64,000 nucleotides of DNA from VRUE01 sp963703235 (GTDB lineage Bacteria; Actinomycetota; Thermoleophilia; Solirubrobacterales; 70-9). This document shows positions 34,003 to 43,419 of the stretch, one piece after another. Below the pieces are notes generated by a model. The model saw only the letters and a program-made list of their open reading frames with translations. It made no database searches and was not told the DNA's origin. The stretch covers positions 868,001 through 932,000 of the forward strand of contig OY969802.1 of NCBI GenBank assembly GCA_963703235.1. The letters run 5' to 3'. How positions within the stretch are numbered: position 1 is the first letter of the stretch; every line of letters begins with the position of its first letter. Made by a program: the position numbers and the translations under genes.

Positions 34003-35439
34003 TCAGATGCCCAGCTTCGCCCGGATCAGACGATTGACCTCGCCGCCGTCGGCGCGGCCCTTGGTCTCCTTCATCACGGCGCCGACGATGGCGCCGATCG
34101 CCTTCTGGTTGCCGGTGCGGACCTGCTCGGCCGCCTCGGGGTTGGCCTCGACCGCGGCGGCGACGATCGACTCCAGCTCGCCGCTGTCGGAGATCTGGGC
34201 CAGGCCCTCGCGCTCGACGATCGCCGCCGGGTCGCCGCCCTCGGCGACCAGCGCCGCCAGGACGGTCTTGCCGCTGCCGTGAGAGATCTTTTTGGTCTGC
34301 ACCATCGAGACCAGGGCTGCCAATGCCGGCGGCTCGACCTTCGACTCGGCGGCCCCCTCCCCCCCGGCCTGGCGCAGCGCCGCGGCCAGCTCGCCGGTCA
34401 CCCAGTTGGCGACGACGCGCGCCTCGACGCTCGCGGCGATCTCCGCGACGCGCTCGAAGTAGTCAGCGGTCTCTGGGTCGGCTACCAGCACCGTGGCCAC
34501 GTCCTCGGCCACGCCCAGCTCCTCGCTGTAGCGGCGCAGGCGCGCCTCCGGCAGCTCCGGCAGCGACTCGCGCGCCTCGCGCAGCATCGCCTCGGTCGGC
34601 GCCAGCGGCACCAGGTCGGGCTCGGGGAAGTAGCGGTAGTCGTGCGCCTCCTCCTTCGAGCGCAGCGGCGTCAGCGAGCCGTCCTCGGGGTGGAAGTGCA
34701 ACGTCTCCTGCACCACCGTCCCCCCCGCGCCGATCAGCTCGCGCTGGCGCGCCAGCTCCGCTTCGATCCCGCGTTCGAGGAAGCGGAAGCTGTTCATGTT
34801 CTTCAGCTCCGTCTTGGTGCCGAGCTGCTCGCTGCCGGCAGGGCGGACCGAGACGTTGGCGTCGACCCGCAGGCTGCCCTCCTCCATGTTGACGTCGGAG
34901 ACGTCGAGCTGGCGGACCGTCGTGCGCAGCAGGCGCGCCCAGGCGGCGGCCTCGGCGGCGCTGCGCAGGTCGGGCTCGGTGACGATCTCTACCAGCGGCG
35001 TGCCGCCGCGGTTGAAGTCGACCAGCGAGGCGCCGGAGCCGTGGATCCGCCCCGACTCGCCCAGGTGGATCGTCTTCGCCGCGTCCTCCTCGAGGTGGGC
35101 GCGGTGGATGCGGATCTCGCCGAGCCGGCCGTTGACCGCGAGCGGCAGGTCGTACTGGCTGATCTGGTACGCCTTCGGGTTGTCGGGATAGAAGTAGTTC
35201 TTGCGGTGGAAGATCGAGCGCGGCGCCACCTCGCACTCCAGCGCGGCGGCGATCTTCAGCGCGCAGCGGATCGCCTCTTCGTTGGGCACCGGCAACACCC
35301 CGGGATGGGCGAGGCAGACCGGGCAGGTGTGGATGTTCGGCTCGTCGCCGAAGGACAGCTCGCAGCCGCAGAACATCTTCGTCCGGGTCGAGAGCTGGAC
35401 GTGGATCTCCAGCCCGATCACCGCCTCCAGCTCAGCCAC
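34003..35439 (-). CDS. gatB: Aspartyl/glutamyl-tRNA amidotransferase subunit B
   Basis: A 478-residue GatB. It begins VAELEAVIGLEIHVQLST, has the zinc-binding/catalytic core (HTCPVCLAHPGVLP, KNYFYPDNPKAYQISQYD, GSLRVDANVS) and the C-terminal YqeY-like tRNA-binding tail ending NRLIRAKLGI. It phosphorylates the misacylated Asp/Glu-tRNA so that GatA-derived ammonia can convert it to Asn/Gln-tRNA. The GTG at 35439 overlaps the gatA stop by eight bases (GTGGCTGA). Last gene of gatC-gatA-gatB. Confidence 0.96.
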   Translation of the reverse strand: MAELEAVIGLEIHVQLSTRTKMFCGCELSFGDEPNIHTCPVCLAHPGVLPVPNEEAIRCALKIAAALECEVAPRSIFHRKNYFYPDNPKAYQISQYDLPLAVNGRLGEIRIHRAHLEEDAAKTIHLGESGRIHGSGASLVDFNRGGTPLVEIVTEPDLRSAAEAAAWARLLRTTVRQLDVSDVNMEEGSLRVDANVSVRPAGSEQLGTKTELKNMNSFRFLERGIEAELARQRELIGAGGTVVQETLHFHPEDGSLTPLRSKEEAHDYRYFPEPDLVPLAPTEAMLREARESLPELPEARLRRYSEELGVAEDVATVLVADPETADYFERVAEIAASVEARVVANWVTGELAAALRQAGGEGAAESKVEPPALAALVSMVQTKKISHGSGKTVLAALVAEGGDPAAIVEREGLAQISDSGELESIVAAAVEANPEAAEQVRTGNQKAIGAIVGAVMKETKGRADGGEVNRLIRAKLGI

Positions 35440-36871
35440 CGGCGCCGTCCTCGGGTCGCGCCTCGAAGCCGATCGCCTGCTCGAGAGCGTAGGCGGCGTC
35501 GAGCAGCCGCTGCTCGGCGAAGGCCGGCGCGGCGATCTGGAAGCCGACCGGCAGCTCCCGGCCGCCACCGGCCGGCGTCGCCAGTCCGGCCGGAATCGAG
35601 ATCGCCGGAATGCCGGCGAGGCTCATCGGCACCGTGAAGAAGTCGTTCATGTACATCGCCAGCGGGTCGTCGGTCTTCTCGCCGAGGCGGAAGGCGACCG
35701 AGGGCGAGGTCGGCGTCACCACGAAGTCGAAAGCGGCGAAGGCGGCAGCGTAGTCCGCGGCGATCTTGGTCCGCACCTTCTGCGCCCGGCCGTAGTACGC
35801 CTCGTAATAACCGGAGGAGAGCGCGTAGGTGCCGAGCATGATCCGCCGCTTGACCTCCTCGCCGAAGCCCTCGGCGCGGGTCGTCTCGTACATCTCGATC
35901 AGGTCCCCGGCCTCGCCGGTCCGCATCCCGTAGCGGACGCCGTCGTAGCGGGCCAGGTTCGAGGAGGCCTCGGCGGGGGCGATCACGTAGTAGGCGGAGA
36001 TGCCGTGCTCGGCGTGCGGCAGCGGCACCTCGGCGATCTCGCCGCCCAGCTCCTCGATCCGCTTCAGCGTCGCCTCGAAGACCTCGCGCACGCCCGGCTC
36101 GATCGCGTCGTGCGCCAGCTCGGCGGGGACGGCGAAGCGCAGGCCGTCGAGGTCCTCGCGCCGCGGCGCCTCCACCCCGCCCTCGATCCCAACCGAGGTC
36201 GAGTCGCAGGGGTCCCTGCCCTGCATCGCGGCTAGCAGCAGCGCTGCGTCGGTCACATCCCGGGTCAGCGGCCCGCACTGGTCCAGCGAGGAGGCGAAGG
36301 CGATCATCCCGTAGCGCGAGATCGCCCCGTAGGTCGGCTTGAGGCCAACGATCCCGCAGAGCGCCGCCGGCTGCCGAATCGAGCCGCCGGTGTCGGTGCC
36401 GATCGCGCAGGGCGCCAGCCCGCCGCCGACCACGGCCGCCGAGCCGCCCGAGGAGCCGCCCGGAACGCGCTCGCGGTCCCAGGGATTGAGGACCGGGCCG
36501 TAAGCCGAGTTCTCGTTCGAGGACCCCATCGCGAACTCGTCCATGTTGGTCTTGCCCAGCACCTCCGCCCCCGCCTCGGCCAGCTTGCGCACCGCGGTCG
36601 CGGTGTAGAGCGGCCGATGGCCCTCGAGGATGCGCGAGCCGGCGGTGGTGGCGACGCCCTCGGTGCAGAAGAGGTCCTTGACCGCGACCGGGATGCCCGC
36701 CAGCGGCCCGTCCCGCTCGACGCCGGGGTCCTCGGCGCGCCAGAGGTAGGCGTTCAGCTCGTCGCCGGCGCCCGCCTCGCGCCAGGCGTCGAAGTACTCC
36801 TGGCGAGAAAGGTCCCCCGCACCGATCCGCGCCACGGCCTGCGCGACGCTCAGCTCCAGCAGCTCGCCCAT
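35432..36871 (-). CDS. gatA: Aspartyl/glutamyl-tRNA amidotransferase subunit A
   Basis: A 479-residue amidase-signature enzyme that releases ammonia from glutamine for GatB. The Lys-cisSer-Ser triad is visible in PVAVKDLFCTEG (~65), PGGSSGGSAAVVGGG (~140) and DTGGSIRQPAALCG (~165). The ATG at 36871 shares bases with the gatC stop (TGATG); a GTG three bases upstream is the alternative. Confidence 0.96.
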   Translation of the reverse strand: MGELLELSVAQAVARIGAGDLSRQEYFDAWREAGAGDELNAYLWRAEDPGVERDGPLAGIPVAVKDLFCTEGVATTAGSRILEGHRPLYTATAVRKLAEAGAEVLGKTNMDEFAMGSSNENSAYGPVLNPWDRERVPGGSSGGSAAVVGGGLAPCAIGTDTGGSIRQPAALCGIVGLKPTYGAISRYGMIAFASSLDQCGPLTRDVTDAALLLAAMQGRDPCDSTSVGIEGGVEAPRREDLDGLRFAVPAELAHDAIEPGVREVFEATLKRIEELGGEIAEVPLPHAEHGISAYYVIAPAEASSNLARYDGVRYGMRTGEAGDLIEMYETTRAEGFGEEVKRRIMLGTYALSSGYYEAYYGRAQKVRTKIAADYAAAFAAFDFVVTPTSPSVAFRLGEKTDDPLAMYMNDFFTVPMSLAGIPAISIPAGLATPAGGGRELPVGFQIAAPAFAEQRLLDAAYALEQAIGFEARPEDGAGG

Positions 36872-37158
36872 CACTCGGCCTGCGGCGATGGGACCCGGAA
36901 GGCGCCCTCGGCTGGATCGGGTGCCTGCCCCAGCACGGCATCCTTGGGCCAGCTCGGCCGCGGCTCGTCGGGCCGCAGCACATTCTCCAGCTCGACCACG
37001 TGGGAGGTCGGCTCGACGTCGTCCAGCTCGAGCTCGCCGATGCGGTCGACGTGGTCGAGGATCCCGGACAGCTCGCCCGCCATCCTCTCCACCTCTGCGT
37101 CGGACAGGCGCAGCCGCGCCAGCCTGGCGACGTGAAGAACCTGCTCCCGCTCGATCAC
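36871..37158 (-). CDS. gatC: Aspartyl/glutamyl-tRNA amidotransferase subunit C
   Basis: A 95-residue GatC: EREQVLHVARLARLRLSDAE, the amphipathic belt that wraps GatA, and a C-terminal loop with VVELENVLRPDEPRPS that contacts GatB. The GTG at 37158 is fixed by family alignment and by TAGAAT 7 nt upstream. First gene of the gat operon. Confidence 0.93.
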   Translation of the reverse strand: MIEREQVLHVARLARLRLSDAEVERMAGELSGILDHVDRIGELELDDVEPTSHVVELENVLRPDEPRPSWPKDAVLGQAPDPAEGAFRVPSPQAE

Positions 37159-37165
37159 GGCGACG

Positions 37166-37171
37166 ATTCTA
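37166..37171 (-). promoter_or_regulatory. -10 element TAGAAT of gatCAB
   Basis: TAGAAT, 7 nt before the gatC GTG, close to the TATAAT consensus. Confidence 0.55.
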
Positions 37172-37251
37172 GGTGGGCGACCGCTAGGGCCGTCGTGGCG
37201 GACCCGCGCACCAATCCGTTTGGCTGCCTGGCCAGTTATTGTCCCCGCACA

Positions 37252-37695
37252 ATGCGCGGGGAGAAGGCAGAGCGCTTCGTAGTCCTCAACCTGCGCCTGC
37301 TCGCAGTCAGCTTCGCCGTCGTCGGCATCCTCTTCATCGCCGTCCCCAACGGCGTCCTCGACACGATCTCCGACCTCGGCGACTCGCTCGGCGACTTCGC
37401 CCGCGCCCCGCACGGGGAGGAGCAGCTCTGGCTGGCGCTGGCCTTCGCCTACATGGTCGTGATCACCGGCATCTGCGTGGTCGCCCAGGCCGACGTCGTC
37501 CGCTACCGGCCGCTGCTGCTGGTGCTGGCGGTCGGCAAGACGGCCTCCTCGCTGGGCTCGCTCGGCTTCTACCTCTTCGACCAGGACGTCTTCATCTACC
37601 TGCTCAACTTCCTGGTCGACGGCTTCCTGGCACTGGCGGCGCTCTGGCTCTGGTCGCTGGCGGGACGGGTCGAACGCACGCCCGCGCCTGGCTGA
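37252..37695 (+). CDS. Four-helix membrane protein, unknown
   Basis: A 147-residue protein with four predicted helices (LRLLAVSFAVVGILFIAVP; LWLALAFAYMVVITGICVV; LLLVLAVGKTASSLGSLGF; FIYLLNFLVDGFLALAALW). No family is recognised. It lies 15 nt upstream of a GMC oxidoreductase and is probably co-transcribed, so it might anchor or assist that enzyme (inference). The ATG at 37252 is in a short GC hairpin; TATTGT nine bases upstream is a possible -10. Confidence 0.65.
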   Translation: MRGEKAERFVVLNLRLLAVSFAVVGILFIAVPNGVLDTISDLGDSLGDFARAPHGEEQLWLALAFAYMVVITGICVVAQADVVRYRPLLLVLAVGKTASSLGSLGFYLFDQDVFIYLLNFLVDGFLALAALWLWSLAGRVERTPAPG

Positions 37696-37710
37696 AGGCG
37701 CCCGCCGGGG

Positions 37711-39600
37711 TTGTCGGCCGCCGAGCACCGGACGCTGTCGGCAGTCTGTGAAGCGATGGCCCCGGCCGTCGGCGGCTTGCCGGCCGCCGAGCGAGAGGTC
37801 GACGTCTCCGGACCGGTCGCCGGCCTCCTGACCTCGCTCTCGCCGCGCGTGCTGACGCGGGTGCGGCTGGCTCTGCGCGTCTTCGAGTGGTTGCCTTTCC
37901 CCTGGCGCTTCAGCCGGCTCGACCTGGGAGCCCGCGAAGACTTCCTCAACCGGATGGAGCGCTCGCGCTTAAGCCTCTACCACGAGCTGCTGCTGATGGC
38001 GAAGACCTTCACCACGCTCGGCTACGCGGTCGACCCCCGGGTCGAGGGACGGCTCGGCCTGGAGACGAGCTGCCGCGTCGCCGACGGGGCGCGGCCCGAG
38101 CCCTCCGGATCGCTTGGCGACACCGAGCCCGCCGGCGAGGGCGAGGAATGCGACGTCGTCATCGTCGGCTCCGGTGCCGGCGGCGCAGTGGCCGCGGCGG
38201 CGCTGGCCGAGGCCGGCCTCGACGTGATCGTGTTGGAGGCGGGCGAGGCCTACGACCGCGACAGCTATCCAAGCGATCCGCTGGAGGCGATCGCCTCGCT
38301 CTACCGCGACGGCGGTCTGACGATCGCCGAGGGCAACCCGCCGATCCCGGTGCCGGTGGCGCGGACCGTCGGCGGCACGACCGTGATCAACTCCGGCACC
38401 TGCTTCCGCGCTCCCGAGCAGGTGCTGTCGCACTGGCGCGATCGCTACGGCATCGGCTGGGCGGGCGACCTCGCCCCTTACTTCGCCGAGGCCGAGGAGT
38501 TCCTGCGAGTGACGCCGCTCGACCCAGAGCGGATGGGGCGCAACGGGCAGCTGGCGATGGAGGGCGCGACCGCGCTGGGCGTCAGCGGCGGTCCGATCTC
38601 CCGCAACGCCGGCAACTGCGTCCAGTGCAGCTCCTGTCCCTACGGCTGCAAGATCGACGCCAAGCGCGGTATGCACGTCAGCTACCTGCCGCGCGCGGTG
38701 GCGGCGGGGGCCCGCCTGCGGGCCGGCGTCGAAGCGCGCCGGGTCCTGGTCGAGGGCGGCCGCGCCGTCGGTGTCCGCTGCGTCGTCGCGCCGCACCCCG
38801 AGCGCAACGGCCACGGCCGCCCCTACACGGTTCGCGCCCGCCTGGCGACGATCGTCGCCGGCGGCGCCTTCGGCACGCCGGAACTGCTGCTGCGCTCCGG
38901 TCTCGGCGGCGACCAGGTCGGCCGCAACCTCCACATCCACCCCGCCTGCTGGGTCGGCGCCCGTTACGAGGAGGAGGTGCGCGGCTGGGACGGGGTGATG
39001 CAGAGCTACTACGTCGACGAGTGGGAGTCCGAGCAGCGGGTGCTGCTCGAGGCGACCTTCACGCCGCTTCCCTTCGGCGGCGCCTGGCTGCTTGGCTCAG
39101 GACGCGAGCACCAGGAGGCGATGCTGCGCTTCGGCAACGTCGCCTCGATCGGCGTCCAGCTCGGCGACGAGTCCGTGGGCAAGGTGGGAATCGCCCGCGA
39201 CGGCTCACTGCGGGCCAACTACCGGCTCAACGAGGAGGACACGCGGCGCCTCACCTTTGGCATCGCCCGCGCCGCCGAGATCCACTTCGCCGCCGGCGCG
39301 ACCGAGGTCTACCCAAACATCGGTCGGGCGCCGGTGCTGCGGCCGGGCGACGTTGCCAACTTCGAGGCGACCGCGTTCAAGCCATCGGAGCTGCGGCTCG
39401 AGGCTTTCCACCCGATGGGAACCGCGAGGATCGCCGCCGACCCGCGCGAGGGGGTCTGCGGCCCCGATGGCGCGGTCAACGGCATCGAGGGGCTCTACGT
39501 CGCGGACGCCTCGCTCTTCCCGACCGCGGTCCAGGTCAACCCGATGATGACCATCGCGGCCTTCTCGAAGAGAATTGCCAGCGGGCTTCTCGCTGCGTAG
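37711..39600 (+). CDS. GMC-family FAD oxidoreductase, long-chain alcohol oxidase-like
   Basis: A 629-residue flavoenzyme. Residues ~1-120 form a helical region like the small-subunit-type N-terminus of gluconate dehydrogenases and fatty-alcohol oxidases. The FAD motif is CDVVIVGSGAGGAVAAAAL (~148). A cysteine cluster, CVQCSSCPYGCKIDAKRG (~300), is typical of this GMC subgroup. The C-terminus has the active-site HPMGTARIA and the FAD-contacting NPMMTIAAFS. It probably oxidises a primary or steroid-like alcohol; the acceptor is unknown. The TTG start at 37711 is provisional; no ATG precedes the helical domain. Its stop lies inside a perfect 13-bp hairpin. Confidence 0.82.
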   Translation: MSAAEHRTLSAVCEAMAPAVGGLPAAEREVDVSGPVAGLLTSLSPRVLTRVRLALRVFEWLPFPWRFSRLDLGAREDFLNRMERSRLSLYHELLLMAKTFTTLGYAVDPRVEGRLGLETSCRVADGARPEPSGSLGDTEPAGEGEECDVVIVGSGAGGAVAAAALAEAGLDVIVLEAGEAYDRDSYPSDPLEAIASLYRDGGLTIAEGNPPIPVPVARTVGGTTVINSGTCFRAPEQVLSHWRDRYGIGWAGDLAPYFAEAEEFLRVTPLDPERMGRNGQLAMEGATALGVSGGPISRNAGNCVQCSSCPYGCKIDAKRGMHVSYLPRAVAAGARLRAGVEARRVLVEGGRAVGVRCVVAPHPERNGHGRPYTVRARLATIVAGGAFGTPELLLRSGLGGDQVGRNLHIHPACWVGARYEEEVRGWDGVMQSYYVDEWESEQRVLLEATFTPLPFGGAWLLGSGREHQEAMLRFGNVASIGVQLGDESVGKVGIARDGSLRANYRLNEEDTRRLTFGIARAAEIHFAAGATEVYPNIGRAPVLRPGDVANFEATAFKPSELRLEAFHPMGTARIAADPREGVCGPDGAVNGIEGLYVADASLFPTAVQVNPMMTIAAFSKRIASGLLAA

Positions 39601-39611
39601 AAGCCCGCTGG
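39578..39611. terminator. Perfect 13-bp hairpin spanning the GMC stop codon
   Basis: CCAGCGGGCTTCT (39578-39590) pairs with 39599-39611 around an 8-nt loop. It lies between convergent genes (stops at 39600 and 39617) and probably terminates both; no U-tract. Confidence 0.65.
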
Positions 39612-39616
39612 TTGCC

Positions 39617-40234
39617 TCAGTTCCCTGGAGGCGGTGGCGGTGGCGGTGGGCTCTGCGAAGGGGGAGGCGGCGGAGGTGGTGGTTGCTGCCCGGCGGGAGG
39701 CGGTGGGGGCGGCGGGGTTCCGCCAGCGGGAGGTTGATCGCCGCCGCCGGAAAGGCGGTCGCCGACGTCGCCGAAGGTCATCCCTTCTTCCTGCATCGCC
39801 CGGTAGCCGCCGTAGGCGATGCCGACCGCGGCGGCGAAGGCGAGGAAGATGCCGAGCTTCAGCGTCACGTCGATCTCGACGCCGCTGAAGTCGCTGCCGC
39901 CCCCTGGCTGGTCGATGATCCGGTAGAGGATCAGCAGCACGGCAAGGCCGCCGAGTGCCGCGACGATCGCGTTGAGCGAGACAGGGAGCTCCAGATCGGC
40001 GTCGGTGAGACGGATCAAGGCAACGCCGATCGCGGCGACGATCGCCAGCATGAGGAAGATCGGGATCACGTCGAGGGCGTCCCAAGCGCTGCCGCCGGCG
40101 CCGCTGACGTCGCCGCCGAAGCCGGGCACGCCGGAGACCTCGACGCCGAACCAGTCGAAGAACATGAATACGAAGAGGAGCAGGGCGGAGACCGCCGAGA
40201 GCTTCTCCCCCGTGCTCAGCTTGTCAGCTTCCAT
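39617..40234 (-). CDS. Four-helix membrane protein with polyproline C-terminal tail
   Basis: A 205-residue protein with helices at ~12-28, 57-75, 85-103 and 122-143, then a tail of about 45 residues consisting of runs of seven to nine prolines separated by AGQQ and SQS. Proline-rich tails in actinobacterial membrane proteins are often extracytoplasmic or recruit SH3/WW-like partners; none is identifiable. GGAGGG lies seven bases before the ATG. Polyproline runs would need EF-P for translation. Confidence 0.7.
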   Translation of the reverse strand: MEADKLSTGEKLSAVSALLLFVFMFFDWFGVEVSGVPGFGGDVSGAGGSAWDALDVIPIFLMLAIVAAIGVALIRLTDADLELPVSLNAIVAALGGLAVLLILYRIIDQPGGGSDFSGVEIDVTLKLGIFLAFAAAVGIAYGGYRAMQEEGMTFGDVGDRLSGGGDQPPAGGTPPPPPPPAGQQPPPPPPPPSQSPPPPPPPPGN

Positions 40235-40271
40235 CTACACATCCCTCCATGGGCTAGGGGTCGATCCGACC

Positions 40272-41129
40272 CTACACCCGGCTTCGGGCGGCAGCCAGCG
40301 TATTCGCTAGCAGCATCGCGATCGTCATCGGACCGACCCCGCCCGGGACCGGCGTGATCGCCGCCGCGACCTCCGCCACCGCCTCGAAGTCGACGTCGCC
40401 GCAGAGGCCGTCGTCGGTCCGGTTCACGCCGACGTCGATCACGACCGCGCCCGGCTTGACCGCCTCGGCGCCGAGCAGGCGCGGGGCGCCGACCGCCGCC
40501 ACGAGCACGTCGGCGCGGCGGCAAACCGCAGCCAGGTCTCGGGTGCGCGAGTGGCAGACGGTCACCGTCGCATTGGCGCTCAGCAGCAGCCGCGCGACCG
40601 GGACGCCGACCAGCTTCGAGCGCCCGACCACGACCGCCTCCACCCCCTCCAGCTCGACCCTCTCGTGGCGGAGCAGCTCCATCACCCCGGCCGGAGTGCA
40701 GGGAACGAAGCCGGGGGTCCCGTGCGCCAGCAGGCCGGCGCTGGTGGGACTCAGGCCGTCGACGTCCTTGCCGGTGTCGATAGCCGCGATGACCCGGTCC
40801 GGGTCGATCTGCTTCGGCAGCGGGAGCTGAACGAGGATCCCGTCGACGTCGGCGTCTTCGTTCAGAGCCCCGACCAGCCCGAGGAGCTCCGCCTCGCTCG
40901 TCTCCTCGGCGAGGCCATGATGGACAGAGTTCATCCCTGCTTCCTGGCAGGCCTTGTGCTTCATCTCCACGTAGATCTTCGAAGCCGGGTCGTCGCCGAC
41001 GATCACCGTCGCCAGCCCCGGGACCCGATCCGACTCGGCTTGGAACTCCGCCACCTCGGCCGCGACCCTAGCCCGCACCTCAGCCGCCACCGCCTTGCCG
41101 TCGATCGTCCGTGCCGCCACAGGCCTCAC
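40272..41129 (-). CDS. folD: Methylenetetrahydrofolate dehydrogenase/cyclohydrolase
   Basis: A 285-residue bifunctional enzyme interconverting 5,10-methylene-THF and 10-formyl-THF with NADP. It has the catalytic YVEMKHKACQEAGM (Tyr-x3-Lys, ~50), GILVQLPLPKQID, TGKDVDGL and the NADP motif VVVGRSKLVGVPVARLL (~160), ending PVPGGVGPMTIAMLL. The GTG at 41129 overlaps the pcrA stop by four bases. A weak hairpin (GGGTCG/CGACCC) follows the stop. Confidence 0.96.
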   Translation of the reverse strand: MRPVAARTIDGKAVAAEVRARVAAEVAEFQAESDRVPGLATVIVGDDPASKIYVEMKHKACQEAGMNSVHHGLAEETSEAELLGLVGALNEDADVDGILVQLPLPKQIDPDRVIAAIDTGKDVDGLSPTSAGLLAHGTPGFVPCTPAGVMELLRHERVELEGVEAVVVGRSKLVGVPVARLLLSANATVTVCHSRTRDLAAVCRRADVLVAAVGAPRLLGAEAVKPGAVVIDVGVNRTDDGLCGDVDFEAVAEVAAAITPVPGGVGPMTIAMLLANTLAAARSRV

Positions 41130-43381
41130 CGTTTGCGGATCGGCGCGTAGTCGGCCATCAGCTTGCGCTCCGAGCCGTCGCCGGCGAAGCGGACGACCAC
41201 GACGCCGCCCGGCTCGACCGCGGTGACCACGCCGTCGCCGAAGCTGGCGTGGACGACGTCGTCGCCGATGCGCAGCGCCAGCGCCGGACCGGGGTCGATC
41301 GGCGCCGCGGCCTCGCCCGGCCCGCCGGCGTCCCATGACGTAGCGGTCGCGGCGGGGGCATTGGAATGCCGCTCGGTCAGCTCGGCCGGCAGCTCGTCGA
41401 CGAAGCGGGAGGGAAGGTTATGCTCGGCGCGGCCGAACAGGCGCCGCTCGCGGGTCCAAGTCATGTAGAGGCGCTGGCGGGCGCGGGTGATGCCGACGTA
41501 GCAGAGGCGGCGCTCCTCCTCTTCACCCCCCTCTTCAAGTGCCCGCATGTGGGGGAAGGCGCCGTCCTCGCAGCCGACGATGAAGACCGTGTCGTACTCG
41601 AGGCCCTTGGCGTTGTGCAGGGTCATCAGGGTGATCAGCGACTCCTCGCTCAACCCGTCCTGCTCGGTGTAGAGGGAGATCTGCTGCAGGAACTCCTCCA
41701 GCGGCGGCACCTCCGCGTCGCCCTCCAGCTCGCGGTTGACGTCGAACTCGGCGGCGACGCCGATCAGCTCCTCGAGGTTCTCGATCCGGCCCTCGGCCTC
41801 GACCGTGCGCTCCGCCGCCAGCGCCTCCAGGTAGCCGGTCTCGTGCAGGGTCGCCTCCATCAGCTGCGCCACCGGGGCCGAGTCGGCGCGCGCCCGCAGG
41901 CCCTCCAGCGTCTCGTAGAAGCGGGAGACGGCCTTGATCGCCGCCGCGCCGAGACCCGGCACCTCCTCGGCCTGAGCGGCGACCTCCCAGATCGGCAGTC
42001 CGGTCGTGTTGGCGTGGGCGGCGAGGCGGCCCTGGCTGGTGTTGCCGATCCCGCGCCGGGGCGAGTTGACGATCCGCGCGAAGGAGACCTGATCGGCGGG
42101 GTTGACGAGCAGGCTGAGGTAGGCGACGGCGTCCTTGACCTCCGCCCGCTCGTAGAACTTGGTGCCGCCGATCACCTGGTAGGGCAGCTCGAAGCGGACC
42201 AGCGTGTCCTCCAGCACCCGGCTCATCGCGTTGGTCCGGTAGAAGACGGCGACCTCCTCGCGCCGCACGCCCTCCTCCTCGCCCAGCCGCTCGATCTCCG
42301 CCGCGACCCAGCGCGCCTCCTCGTGCTCGTCGGAGAGCTCGGAGAGCTGCAGCGGCTCGCCGCCGGCGATCTCGGTCCAGAGCTGCTTCGGCCGCCGTTC
42401 GCGGTTGCGCTCGACGACCGCGTTGGCGGCCGAGAGGATGGTCTGGGTCGAGCGGTAGTTCTGCTCGAGCTTGACCACCTCCGCCTCGGGGAAGTCCCGC
42501 TCGAAGTCGAGGATGTTGCGGATGTCGGCGTGGCGGAAGCCGTAGATCGACTGGTCCTCGTCGCCGACCACCATCAGGTTGCCGTGCTCGGAGGTGAGCA
42601 GCTGCAGCAGCCGGTACTGGGCGTGGTTGGTGTCCTGGTACTCGTCGACGAGGACGTGGCGGAAGGTGCGGCGCCAGCGCTCGCGCACCTCCTCGAACAG
42701 CTCCAGCGCGTTGACCGTGCGGACCAGGAGGTCGTCGAAGTCGACCGCGTTGGCCGCGAGCATCCGCTTTTCGTAGAGCGCGTAGGCCTCGGCCACGGTT
42801 TCCTCGAAGACGCTGCCCTGCTTTTCGGCGTAGGCGCCGGCGTCGACCAGCTGGTTCTTGGCGCCGGAGATCTGCGAGCGGATCGCCCGCGGCGGATAGC
42901 GCTTGGGGTCGACGTGGAGCTCCTCCATGCAGCGTTTCAGCATCCGCAACGAGTCCGACTCGTCGTAGATCGTGAAACCGCGCGAGTAGCCGAGCCGCTC
43001 GGCGTCGACGCGCAGCATCCGCGCGCAGGCCGAGTGGAAGGTCGTCACCCACATCGCCCGCGCCGAGCGGCCGACCAGCTCCTCGACCCGCTCCCGCATC
43101 TCGGCGGCGGCTTTGTTGGTGAAGGTGATCGCCAGGATCTCCCCCGGCCGCGCCGCCCCGGTCGCCAGCAGGTAGGCGATGCGGTGGGTCAGAACCCGGG
43201 TCTTGCCGGAGCCCGCCCCGGCCAACACCAGCAGCGGCCCCTCGCCGTGGCGCACGGCCTCCTGCTGCGGCTCGTTGAGGTTCGCCAGGAGCCGCTCGGC
43301 GCGGTCGGCGCCGGGTTCGGTCGGGGCGCCCTGCGGGCGCTCGGAAGCGTGCTCGGACATCTCCGACTCGGCTTGCAGCAT
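41126..43381 (-). CDS. pcrA: ATP-dependent DNA helicase, UvrD/PcrA family
   Basis: A 751-residue superfamily 1A 3'-5' helicase with all motifs: Q-motif NLNEPQQEAVRH, Walker A LAGAGSGKTRVLTHR, Walker B VLVDEYQDTNHAQ, motif III VGDEDQSIYGFRHAD, motif V TLHNAKGLEYDTVFIVG and motif VI YVGITRARQRLYM. The C-terminus ends in a Tudor-like RNAP-binding domain (IGDDVVHASFGDGVVTAVEPGG) typical of PcrA/UvrD1. It acts in nucleotide excision repair and transcription-coupled functions. ATG 43381 is favoured by TATGCT 8 nt upstream; ATG 43360 is possible. Confidence 0.95.
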   Translation of the reverse strand: MLQAESEMSEHASERPQGAPTEPGADRAERLLANLNEPQQEAVRHGEGPLLVLAGAGSGKTRVLTHRIAYLLATGAARPGEILAITFTNKAAAEMRERVEELVGRSARAMWVTTFHSACARMLRVDAERLGYSRGFTIYDESDSLRMLKRCMEELHVDPKRYPPRAIRSQISGAKNQLVDAGAYAEKQGSVFEETVAEAYALYEKRMLAANAVDFDDLLVRTVNALELFEEVRERWRRTFRHVLVDEYQDTNHAQYRLLQLLTSEHGNLMVVGDEDQSIYGFRHADIRNILDFERDFPEAEVVKLEQNYRSTQTILSAANAVVERNRERRPKQLWTEIAGGEPLQLSELSDEHEEARWVAAEIERLGEEEGVRREEVAVFYRTNAMSRVLEDTLVRFELPYQVIGGTKFYERAEVKDAVAYLSLLVNPADQVSFARIVNSPRRGIGNTSQGRLAAHANTTGLPIWEVAAQAEEVPGLGAAAIKAVSRFYETLEGLRARADSAPVAQLMEATLHETGYLEALAAERTVEAEGRIENLEELIGVAAEFDVNRELEGDAEVPPLEEFLQQISLYTEQDGLSEESLITLMTLHNAKGLEYDTVFIVGCEDGAFPHMRALEEGGEEEERRLCYVGITRARQRLYMTWTRERRLFGRAEHNLPSRFVDELPAELTERHSNAPAATATSWDAGGPGEAAAPIDPGPALALRIGDDVVHASFGDGVVTAVEPGGVVVVRFAGDGSERKLMADYAPIRKR

Positions 43382-43389
43382 CGCAGCCG

Positions 43390-43395
43390 AGCATA
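43390..43395 (-). promoter_or_regulatory. -10 element TATGCT of pcrA
   Basis: TATGCT, 8 nt before ATG 43381; supports that start. Confidence 0.48.
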
Positions 43396-43419
43396 GAGAC
43401 GGAGCCGGTTGGCCAGCCT

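Noticed and set aside
41366..43396. Plus-strand open frame of 676 codons over pcrA
   Set aside because: Antisense shadow of a helicase with complete motifs.
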